Source: Hydractinia symbiolongicarpus
Lineage: Eukaryota > Cnidaria > Hydrozoa > Anthoathecata > Hydractiniidae
Length of the DNA stretch: 64,000 nucleotides
Assembly (NCBI RefSeq): GCF_029227915.1
Contig: NC_079881.1
Span: 6,200,001-6,264,000, forward strand
Direction of reading: 5' to 3'
Part shown: positions 13,830 through 24,149 of the stretch, piece by piece
Position numbering within the stretch: position 1 is the stretch's first letter
How the letters are laid out: every line of letters begins with the position of its first letter
Notes under the pieces: generated by a model
Seen by the model: the letters and a program-made list of their open reading frames with translations, nothing else
Databases searched by the model: none
Told to the model about the DNA's origin: nothing
Program-made: the position numbers and the translations under genes

Positions 13830-14831
13830 TGATAATAATTGAAAAGCTTTTGCTGATTTTTAAACTTGTTTTTTAACTTATATTTTATATATTGAGGGAC
13901 TGGCAAAATTATTCTTTACACAGTATGGATATTGTAACTTGAACCCCTATGAACTTGCTAAGAAGGAGGAGAAAATTATAGAATTTATGTCCACATTTGT
14001 CTATCAACAACAACTGCATGGGCCTAAATTGCTTTTCCTAGTAACAGGGGGTGCTAATAGTATAGACAAAATTTGTCTTTGTGTGTTTTTGTGTGTTCTT
14101 TTATATGCTGACCTTGTATTCCATTGTTTCTGCATATGCCTGGCGAAAATTATAATAGATGATGTTCTTTGAATTTGGTACTAAACTTTGTTAAAAATTT
14201 GTTGAAATAGAGCTGTCATTTGATTTAATTTGATGATGTTATCAACCTGTTCTAAACGCATAATTTGACCCAGCCTTGAGGAATTGGCCTAATTTTGATC
14301 CAAGGACGCCCGTTTTTTACTACCAGCTACCAGCTACCAGTTACCAGCTACCACAATTTTAAGCCTAAAACCTAACAAAATTGCAATGCAATGAATCAAC
14401 TAATCTTGCTATTGACTCAAGTGTAAATACATTAGCGTTGTGTCATAACACCTTGAAAGTTAACTAACAAAATTTGCTACTTCAAAGAAAAATAAACACA
14501 TCTACTTTGCCTGTTACAGAAAAACAGCCACATACAGTTTTGAATTAATATATTAGATTTCACATTTAGGATTCTTCTATAAGTAACAATGTTTGGGGCA
14601 AAGTTTACAAAAATCAATTTTTTATAAAAAAGCTTAAAACATGGTATGTTCTTTACCAAATTGTTTTCAAAACAACAGTTATATATTCTTAGAGAGTGCA
14701 GGTTATATGATTCTAGGCATTTTACATGTTATCTGTCATATTCATAAATGTGTATAACCTTTAGTAAAAACGTTTTTAATAATTATAGGATTTTGTCAAG
14801 TTTCTGTGTGTGTGAAAATACCAAGAAAAAC
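13830..14831. other. Intergenic region upstream of MAP2K4
   Basis: No coding region is supported. A short repeat of CTACCAG(C/T)TAC units lies at about 14321-14353. The MAP2K4 promoter probably lies within the right-hand part, but no clear TATA or initiator element was identified. Confidence 0.5.
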
Positions 14832-17800
14832 ATGTCACGACCAGGTGTGTATAGCTTTTTATTTATTGATTTTTTTATTCAATATATCCTGTTACAACAG
14901 GATATGTTGCTATGACGGCTTGTTTTGAAGCCATAACTACAACATCGTATTTAAGAAGTGTACGATATCTCCATGTAGTCTGCTTAAGTTATTGTTTTGC
15001 TTTTCATTTATAGACAGAAATAAAAATAATAAAAAAGAAAGATTGTCAGTAGAAATGGATATCTTTTAAGTTTGAATTATGTCATGTATATTGTAAGGAT
15101 TAACAAAATTGTGTATTAAAGTGTTTTCCTAACAATAAACATTTATAAAATTTATGACATTGTAAAATAAAATTTAAAATACAAGTGAAATTTTTTAAGC
15201 ATCCAAATTTTGAAATCTTAAAAATCTTAAGCCTTTTATGCATATAAATTAACTCTTTCTGTATGCATCAAGTGAAATCCAGATTAATCTATTATGAATT
15301 TTATTGGACCAAAGTAAAGCAAAACAACGTGTAATTTATTAATTTAAAATTAGTTTCCAAAAAATTCGATGATTTTTGTAGGTAGTAAATATACACACAT
15401 ACTTGTTTAAAAAAAAACCCAAGGAAAAGCATTATTATTGTTAAAAGACAACAAAAATACATGTAGATTGTAGAAATTTTACTTATAATTTTCAATCTCT
15501 AGAATCTCTGAGCAGGTTGACACTGGCATTTGAGGAGTTTAAAATTGACCGCAGTCAAATGGTTCTTAACTTTTCACAAGAAACCAAATTTCCAGTGAAG
15601 GAGAAACTTCCTTCTCCTAACAAACATGAGCATTGTTCCCATAATGTGTAAGTTTACGGATTTTGTTCATATACAAAAATTATAACTCTCTCAAGTTCTT
15701 ATGGAGATCTCCTGATTTTACGAACTCTCCCTTAATATTGAAAATATCAAGTAAAAAAAAATTTAAATAATACAGATATTATCATGTCATGAACAAGTGA
15801 GTTTAATCTAGGCTACGTTTCGACCGCTACAGTTGTCATTGACTGGCAATAATCGTAATCATCTTTGGCTATTTATTAGTTGAGGAGATGGATCAAAATC
15901 AACCAATCAAATCACAGCGATTTAAGTAATAAACTTTCTTACAGACCTGGATGGAAGCAATAGATTGATTAAAATCTTTCCTTTTTCTAAAAATTAGCTT
16001 TATGTTACATTCTTTTTTTAAAAGTTCGCTTTCTGTTACGATTGTTTCGAACTATTTTTGCACTTTTTCTAATTATTTGCTTTCTAAAGTGCAGGTTATC
16101 ATATTTCTGGAAGTTGATAGGAAATACTATTGATATGAGTATTTCTGTCTATACTATTTATAGTTTCTTTCACTTTTATTCTGTCTTGCAAAAGTAATAA
16201 ATAGCCAAAGATGATTGTGATCATTGCCCATTGATGACAGCTACAGCTGCTGAAGCGTAGCCTAAAATAAACTCACTTGTTCATGAGATGATAATATCTG
16301 TATTATTCAATGGCAATGACTGAACTATAACATAGATTTTTAATTTTTGTAGGAAGTATTTAAAAATTTTTAAATAAGGCTGCTGGTGCAAGCCATAATT
16401 CTGTCATTGTTGTTCATGTTGATTTATTATGTTTTAATGCATTTTAGAGTTCATATGTTACAGAAAACTTCAGGTACATTGAGCATAGGTGATGAGGTTA
16501 GTGTATTGTTGTTATTGTGTTGTTGTTGTTTGTATTTTTGTTTTCTTTTTTCATTGTTGTTGGCTTTTTATGTTGTTGCCTTTTGTTGTTGCTTGTATAT
16601 TTTTGTTTTCTTTTTTCATTGATGTTGGCTCTTGTTGTTGTTGGCTTTTGTTGTTGGTTGTTGTTGTTGTTGTTATTGTTATTGTTGTTTTCTTATCAGT
16701 ATTTCTACTGATCAATATTTCTACATTATCAGTATTGCTTGAGTGTTATTTTATTTATACTACATAATGTTATGTACTCAAAATTGATACACAAAAAGGT
16801 GAAAAGGTTTTTGTGTACTAAAAGGTACATTTACACTATGGGTTTCTCTAGAAACATCTAAAAAATTTTACCAGTTTATATGTAAAAGACATTGCTGTAA
16901 GAATGTCAAAACTACAAATCCTTGAAATAAGTTGTTTTTATATCAAGTGTCGCTTTTTTTTTCCAGATATATGAATATTCAGCTGAAGATTTATTTGATC
17001 TTGGTGAGTTAGGTCGTGGAAATTTTGGCACAGTGAATAAAATGGTGCATAAAGAAAGCAAAACAGAAATGGCAGTCAAGGTATGTCTGTGTTTGTTTGC
17101 TGTAAGAAGGTGATTGCATTGGCATGCCCAGAAGGGATTTGTTGCTTTAGGTCATGGCTTAGTGTCCACAATGTGTACCAGAATGTATTTTAAGAGTGTT
17201 GTAAACCAAGTTTGTATTAGCCGATGAAAACTTTGCATTTACCACTAAATTATTTTTTGTCTCTCTAGAGAATTCGAGCCACCATTGATGAACGAGAGCA
17301 AAAACAGTTGTTAAAAGAATTAGATATTGTTATGAATACAGCTGATTGTCCTTTTATAGTGCAGTTTTATGGCGCCATTTTTAACGAGGCAAGTGAAAGA
17401 TATGAAGTAACATAGAGAATTATTTGCATCTTTGTTTATTTTTTACCTCACTTTGTTTGTTTGTTTGTATTTTTAATTTTTATTTTTTATACTTATTTCA
17501 GGGTGATTGTTGGATTTGTATGGAGCTAATGACGACCTCTGTTGATAAGACATACAAAGCTATACATAAGAAACTATTTCAAAAATTTCCAGAAGAAATC
17601 CTTGGAAAAATTGCTTATTGTGTAAGCCATGCCTAAAATCCTTTGATGTTTTCATGATCGGCCCGTAATAATAACAGCCATGTTTTGTGTCTTCACAAAA
17701 AGTGTGACGAAAGCACCTTATGTTAAGGATAAGCAACTAACGACTGGTCTCCTGGTTAAAGCTAGCTTCTCTTAGCATGATTATACTAAAATGCCAGGAA

Positions 17801-20013
17801 AAAGTGGAGGCAATATATTTCGTGTGTGTTTTTAAGTTGTCTGTTACTTTAATCGTGAAATATTTGCGCTTGTAGTAAGCTTTTATAGACTCCTTATGTT
17901 CTAAAATTGTGTAATGTTTCCTACATTAACCATTTTGCTGATCTCGATCAGATTCTTGCTAACATTCCTGATATTGAGATAAACATTGCTTAAACATTTT
18001 TAAAAAAATGTCAAGAAACCTATCTGATTTATTCACTATACAAATAAATATTGTTGGTTCCACTCTCTTACTGCTGCGTAATAATATCTCACCATCTTCA
18101 AGATTTCTTGATTTGATTTTTAGGTTATAAAAGCTCTGGATTACTTAAAAACAAATTTGAATATTATTCATAGAGGTATTTTTTTAAATATTTATTTATT
18201 TTTTGGCTGTTGTGTGATTGGCAGTGAAAGTTATATTAGATTTAATGCCACCTTTTTCTTTCTTCCAAGGTTTCTTACACCATATACATGATTAAGTATG
18301 TAAAATACGGTGTGATATACAGTGTTACTTTTTTAGATATCAAACCTTCGAACATGTTACTTGACGAAGAAGGTAGAATTAAATTATGTGATTTTGGTAT
18401 CAGTGGCCAACTTGTTGACTCGATTGCAAGAACGCGAGATGCTGGTTGTCAACCATACATGGCAGTGAGTGTTCTTGTTAAATATGTAACGCACAGTACG
18501 TAACTACTTTTCGGTATTAGCCTGGACTCACGTAACTATATTAGCCTGGACTCACGAAACTACGTTCTAATATTAGTCTGAATTCACGTAACTACGTTAT
18601 AATATTAGTCTTGACTCACGTAACAACATTTTATTATCAACCTGCACTCACGTGACTACCTTTTGGTATTAGCTTGAATTCACGTAACAATATTAGCCTG
18701 GATTCACGAAACTACGTTTCAATATTAGCTTAGACTCACGTAACTACGTTTTAAATTAGCCTACACTCACGTAATTATGTTTCAATATTAGCCTGAACGA
18801 ATTGATCCCCTAGCTGCACGTGGTGGATATGATGTCACGTCCGACGTCTGGTCACTCGGGCTCACCTTAGTAAGTGACTTGTTGCTGTTTAAATTATCAT
18901 TTGTTGTGGTTAATTCATGGAGAGAATATATTGTCCAATGTGATGTAGCATTTGTTTCGGTTATATTATTTACTGCTCTAAGTCCCGCAGGAACTCAGCC
19001 GTCATTTGTCGCAGCTATCATCTTTGACCTACAGACAAAAAGCAATATAATATAAATTTTGTCTGTTCCCATAATTTTTTGCTCGTACCTTTTTTTTAGA
19101 TTGAGATTGTGACAGGCAAATTTCCATATCCTATCTGGAAGACTGTCTTTGATCAACTGTCACAAGTAGTTCGTGGTGATCCCCCACAGCTGGTTAGCAC
19201 TCCTGATCAGATTTTCTCGAACGACTGTTTACATTGCGTCAACAGCTGGTTTGTTTTTTTTGTTTGTTTCTTTGATGTTCCGACACAGCTTTGTCACTAA
19301 TGCGAAAACGCAATATGCATATGACAGAAAACGTCGGAATATAACACCTCACATTTCCATTATTTATAGCTAAAAGGTTAGCCAAAAATTTCAAGGTTTC
19401 AAGGTCTCTGTAAACGTCCGTAAGCCTACTACAAATTGAAAATAATTCTCCTAAAAGATATCCTGTGCAGTTTATCTTCTATTTATCTGTAAGATTTCTT
19501 CACAATTTTAATAACGAAGCACAATGATGAGGAAAGCCCCATACCATCTCTTAAAGTTATTACATTTTGATGTAATCCTGTGTATTGTCAATTTTTGTGT
19601 GGAAACATATACCATTTTTGAAAGTAAGGGCGAGACTAGAATGCATTCTTGTTACATTTTGTTTATATTTCAGTATGATCAAAGATTACAATCTGCGTCC
19701 AAAGTATCCAGAATTACTGGTTAGTTTTACCATTGCTATTTCTTTATTTTTGTGGAAAAAAAATTTTCTTTCCGAAAATTTAGTCGCAATCAGTCGCTGA
19801 GAGAAAAAACCTAGCTGGTTTATGTTTGGTACTGTTGTGTAGTTTAACGTATCCTTTCTTTAAAGCACTTGACAGCCTGTTCTAACTTACTTTCAGCAAC
19901 ATCCATTCATTAAAAAGTACAGTCATGATAACAACGTCAAGAAATGGTTTCAGGATATTCTCAGACAAGTTCCAAACATTACAGCATTGGACATTGAAAC
20001 TGAAGCCAGTTGA
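14832..20013 (+). CDS. MAP2K4: Dual-specificity MAP kinase kinase 4 (MKK4)
   Basis: Phosphorylates JNK (and p38) on Thr and Tyr in stress signalling. Eleven coding exons: 14832-14844, 15503-15645, 16464-16496, 16967-17080, 17269-17388, 17502-17621, 18124-18175, 18337-18464, 18792-18869, 19100-19248, 19674-19719, plus the last exon 19897-20013; all phases agree and give about 370 aa (human about 399). Motifs: glycine loop GRGNFG, MAVK lysine, IIHRDIKPSN (residues about 195-204), DFG at 217-219, activation loop SGQLVDSIARTRDAG with phospho-acceptors S227 and T231, PYMAPERIDP, and the C-terminal lobe FPYPIWKTVFDQL. SGQLVDSIARTRDAG and NKMVHK place it in the MKK4 rather than MKK3/6 group. The first exon codes only four residues (MSRP), so the start is the least certain part. 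The intron after 17388 begins GC. Confidence 0.93.
16505..16690. repeat. TTG-rich low-complexity tract in a MAP2K4 intron
   Basis: Runs of TTG and TTTTTG just downstream of the donor at 16497 generate three overlapping hydrophobic open frames. These are composition artefacts rather than genes. Confidence 0.8.
18497..18796. repeat. Minisatellite whose units carry the adjacent exon's 3' splice site
   Basis: About nine degenerate units of 24-32 bp fill nearly the whole intron between MAP2K4 exons 18337-18464 and 18792-18869. A typical unit reads TTAGCCTGGACTCACGTAAC followed by TACGTTTCAATA. The final unit ends CAATATTAG at 18791, which is the real acceptor, and exon 18792 begins CCTGAACGA. Every upstream unit therefore repeats an acceptor-like TTAG followed by CCTG or a close variant. 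Confidence 0.85.
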
Positions 20014-20139
20014 AAGTGAGAAACGTATGAGATGCAAGAAGGAGTCGACAAACTGCATTGTAACGTAAGCACGATTGGGTGGCGATATATACGCCCTTTG
20101 CACTCACTTTTATATGGGCTGACTTGACTTTGATATGTG

Positions 20140-20331
20140 TTAACCCTATTCGGGCTGGCGAAAGAGGGTGCGACTAAAAGCCTTATATTGCATGACACAA
20201 TTCTTTTATTCTCAACTGTATTCCAATAATCTTACATTTTTGTACCAATTTTTTCACAATAAGATGTCACTTTTATTAGCTTGGGAGGGTGCCTGTTTAA
20301 GTCCTCAAAATTGCTGGTTGAATAGGGTTAA
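20140..20331. mobile_element. 192-bp MITE with perfect TTAACCCTATTC ends, in the MAP2K4 3' UTR
   Basis: TTAACCCTATTC at 20140-20151 is perfectly inverted as GAATAGGGTTAA at 20320-20331. TTAA targets with CCC termini fit a piggyBac-type nonautonomous element. It lies between the MAP2K4 stop and the likely poly(A) signal, so it would be part of the mature 3' UTR. Confidence 0.75.
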
Positions 20332-20434
20332 GGGAAGAAAAAACAAAGTGATATTTTATTGTTTCATACTTGCGTCGTGTTGGGTTTTTTTAGAAAATTT
20401 GCTATAGGATAGTATGTGTTCACTGTTGTAGTGA

Positions 20435-20440
20435 AATAAA
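20435..20440 (+). other. Likely polyadenylation signal of MAP2K4
   Basis: AATAAA about 420 nt after the MAP2K4 stop codon, followed by T-rich sequence. Confidence 0.55.
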
Positions 20441-22171
20441 ATTTCACGATTTTTTTTTTCTTCGTATAATAGGGGATTTTATTGTAAATTTGTCATCTGT
20501 TAAAAATTTTTATAGCGTTAAGATTTGGCGTCAGATTACTGCGCATTGATTTTTTGTGTGTGAGGAATATTTTTTGTATGGTTAGACTCACAAATGAAAA
20601 GGACGTTTAACGGAGTGACTTTGTCGCGCCTTTATAAGAAGAATAGCGCATCGAAATGGCAACGGTTGGATTCAGTGTTTGGGAGTCCCTTCGTTGTACA
20701 TCTTGTCTGTATTTAGCGTATACATTTCAATTTGCACGTCTGCACAATTAATATGCTTATTTTTAAACGTCCTTTTTTAAGTCGAACAATCGAGTAAAAA
20801 CTGTTCGGCCGAATTAAAAATAAGCCAATCAGAATTCTATTTAATTTTGTTGCCAGGCAATTGAAATGATAAATGTGTAATGAGCGGTAAAAAGTCCATT
20901 TGTTTACATTTGTCATTCTTAAACCTTTTCAGGTATTTTTCTGAGTGAAAACTTTTTAAAGGTTATAGGTTCATATGTTGTAATTGATGCTAAAAAAATA
21001 TACCATCTCCAGCACAGTTTATCTTGTATTATTTATTTGTTTTTAGCACCTACTTTCTATGCTTTCCATAGTTTATACTCGCCAGTTTTCCAGTGTTAGA
21101 AAAATCATAACTTTCTCTATCCAAACATCAGCTGGTTTCATATTTTTAATTCATGAACGAAATTTAATTCGCTTTTAGTTGTCTTCACCAGTTACAAAAT
21201 AGGCAACTCGCCATCTAGCAGAAACTATGAGATTCAAAGAAATTTTCATGACGCGAAATACTTTTTTCAATTAATCGGTCAAGTTCAAAAGAGTTATCTT
21301 ATGTGAACAGAAAACTTGCAACGTAATTCCTAACGTTAAAATTAAATTTTTTAAATGTGAGAAATTTTCCTTATTTACATCCCAATTGCGAAATTATATC
21401 CCACAAAAAAACTTTTTGCTTGACCGGCGACCATACATTCTAGCGACTTTTTTTTTATTTCCTGATTGGCGAATCCTACTCAAAAATAGCCTAACCGTGG
21501 CTACACGTCACGGATATATAAACCTTGATTTTCGGAAAAGTATAATAGTTGCCAAGAAAGACATCGAAAGGTGTCACGATATAAGTGTTCATCTCTGTCC
21601 AAACGTAAATGTCTCACAGATGTACGCCACAACGTCTGTCCAAACGTAAATGTCTCGCAGATGTACGCCACTACGCAAAACAGACACTTTCCCTGAACAA
21701 TTACATTATAAGTAAAAAGATTGTTATGATGGCGATGTTTTCCAGAAAACTCAAAACAACAGGTGGAAATAAAAGGTTCCATTTTTATATTTTACTTATT
21801 TTTTTAAATATAAAAACTTCTAACCAGTAGCTGCTATTGTGTTTTGATAACGTATTCCCCACAGGTGCTTTTTGAAAATAATTTTAATCTAAAAATAATT
21901 AAAAAAGCAACTTATTACCTAAAATATTTTTTTTTTTATTATAATTTTATCATCTGAATTTTATCAACAATTTTAGTCATTTAATGCGTTCCATGATGGC
22001 AATTGTCATTTGATGCTCATCTTTGTCTATATGCACCCGGAGAGATAAATGTTTCAATTTTTTCAGAACCAGTCGTTAAAGAATCTAGGAGCTAAGTTGC
22101 TTATCGGATTTGTCATAAAAGTTAAATGGTAGGTACACAATACATAGTATTGTAATTGTGAAGAGGGAACT
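20441..22171. other. Intergenic stretch with one short tandem duplication
   Basis: No supportable gene. At 21595-21674 a 41-bp unit (CTGTCCAAACGTAAATGTCT, then C(A/G)CAGATGTACGCCAC) occurs twice in tandem, which makes overlapping open frames on both strands. The rest is AT-rich and featureless. Confidence 0.55.
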
Positions 22172-23080
22172 ATGAATTCTTCTTCAGGGTTACATCTTCA
22201 TAATTCGAAAGTCATTCGATTTTTTTACTTATACATCGCCTGGATCGAATTTATCTTAATAATTATTTTGAACGCTTTGGTGGGAATTGTGATTTTAAAA
22301 AAGAAAAAAATACGACAACAAAAATGCAATATTCACTTTTTATTTTTACTGTTATCTCATTTTCTAATTGGTGTATGTGGATTGATCGAAACAATATGGT
22401 CTCATCTCACCAACGACATCACTCTACATCACATCCACAACAAATCAGAGCCGCGCGTCGTTATAGCAACCATTTATTTTTGCGTCCAACTTTCCGCTTT
22501 TTCAAATATGGTGCTTGTTGTGCTGGATAGGTTTCTTGCAGTGAAATATTCTTATTTTTACAATCATTTGTCAAAAGGTTGTTCTATTTCAACAACGTTT
22601 GCATTCTCCGCAGTACCAATTGTACTGATTGTCATAGCATGGCTTGGAAATGATATCTACTATGCTTTGATAGCATTCAACATATACACGCTTTCTATTG
22701 GTTCGTTTACTGTGTATGTTCATATGAGTATATATGTACAAACAAAGACACAATTTAAGAAAATAATTAGAAATGTGGTTTTGAACGATGAACTTATGCA
22801 AATTACAGAGCGAAGACGATTATTGTATCGGCAAATTCGATCATTGTTTATATCGTTACTGTTGATTCTTTCATATTCAGTAGCCTGGATACCAACCTAT
22901 ATCATAGTGATAATATTTTTGGTTGGAGGAGATGTAACACCGACTGCAAAAGTGCTGACGTATGCATGTTTATGTTTAAATTCAATTGCAGATCCTATCA
23001 TTTACGCGTTCTTTAATAAATCAGTGAAAGGTGAATTCAATTTCTGCAAAAGAGGAAAGGTGGAACCGGCTCCTTCTTAG
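22172..23080 (+). CDS. Intronless rhodopsin-family (class A) G-protein-coupled receptor
   Basis: A 302-residue single-exon protein with seven hydrophobic segments at roughly residues 17-42, 52-72, 94-118, 138-160, 165-190, 224-252 and 262-283. Class A landmarks are the TM1 asparagine (ILNALVGIVIL), a DRF variant of DRY at the end of TM3 (VVLDRFLAVKY), a TM6 proline in SYSVAWIPTY, and DPIIY in TM7 in place of NPxxY. The N terminus is short with an NSS glycosylation sequon, and the C-terminal tail is only about 20 residues. The TM2 aspartate position appears to be replaced (LLSHFLIG). Single-exon receptors of this kind form large lineage-specific families in cnidarians; I cannot assign a ligand. 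The ATG at 22172 opens the frame and is followed by uninterrupted coding. Confidence 0.9.
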   Translation: MNSSSGLHLHNSKVIRFFYLYIAWIEFILIIILNALVGIVILKKKKIRQQKCNIHFLFLLLSHFLIGVCGLIETIWSHLTNDITLHHIHNKSEPRVVIATIYFCVQLSAFSNMVLVVLDRFLAVKYSYFYNHLSKGCSISTTFAFSAVPIVLIVIAWLGNDIYYALIAFNIYTLSIGSFTVYVHMSIYVQTKTQFKKIIRNVVLNDELMQITERRRLLYRQIRSLFISLLLILSYSVAWIPTYIIVIIFLVGGDVTPTAKVLTYACLCLNSIADPIIYAFFNKSVKGEFNFCKRGKVEPAPS

Positions 23081-24149
23081 TATACATCCGGTGCTGTGAC
23101 GTGCGCCCGGTGTTTTTTGAAAACCGGTCTTTTAGTGCAAAATGATACCAAACTCTATGGCTGCACACGTGGTGATATTTCTACAATGAAACAAACAAGC
23201 CATCTGAATGGACATGCATACAAAAAATTTCGTCGCAGGGATACTTGCGCTCCGTGATAACAAGTAAAATTTAAATTAATAGGACATGTTTAAACTCTGT
23301 ACAAGTTACTTTTTTTGGTGTATCAAATCTATAAACCAAATCGTTATTAATATTTTATTTCGTGAAAGTTCATCCGACTAGCGCTTCCCCTTCACTTATT
23401 TATTTATTCAAACCATTTTTTTACAGGACAGCCATTCAAAAAAATAATTTTGTAATTTTATGCAAAATTATGAGACAATAATTTAATTAAGTTTACCACA
23501 CGTTGTTATTTAAAAATATAGATAAAAACACATCAAGGTGTGTATAATTTCAGATTAATCTATTAACCAGGACCTCCACTTTATTGCGCAAGAGATGTAG
23601 AACATGACAAAGCCGTCCGTTCTTGATAATTGGGATACCATTCTTAAAAAGGATATACGAGTTTGAAAAAGAAAGAAAGAATGAATGCAGTAATGATATA
23701 ACAATGTATGTTGATGTGTTCAAACAAACGGGAGAAAAGTGCTTCAGCTTTTGTTTTTTAAAGGGAGGAGGGGTGGGGAGTGGGTATATTTTACAGGGAA
23801 AAACTTATCATGTTACAAAAGGATAAGGTAATGAAAAAGTTGACAGACATTCTTTCCTGTAACGTCTAGAAAGCAATGCATGATTTGCTTAGCCACCATA
23901 AAATTTTAAATCTGTTTGTTTTATCTATAACATAATTGGAAAAGTGCCCGCCACATAGTGTCCGCTGTACTGAAAATTGGACGACACGTTGAAATATCCA
24001 TATAAGTGTATATTATAGTTGGCGTAAAAAATTAATTTCTTCTATTGTCAGTATTCAGTATCGGCTATAACCTGGACAAACAAAGGTACATAATATCATT
24101 TTTATATAAGAAAAATTCATGTACAAAAAAAGAAGGGTTCATAAACAAT
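23081..24149. other. Intergenic stretch, no supportable gene
   Basis: AT-rich DNA between the GPCR stop and the ECHS1 3' end. Short open frames at 23623-23826 and 24045-24329 have no family features, and the latter overlaps ECHS1 exon 7 on the opposite strand. Confidence 0.6.

Noticed and set aside
16386-16767. Three overlapping hydrophobic plus-strand frames
   Set aside because: Composition artefacts of a TTG/TTT-rich MAP2K4 intron; only the 33-nt exon 16464-16496 is coding.
18497-18796. Possible CRISPR-like array of spaced repeats
   Set aside because: The units are degenerate, lack unique spacers, and lie in an animal gene intron; it is a minisatellite.
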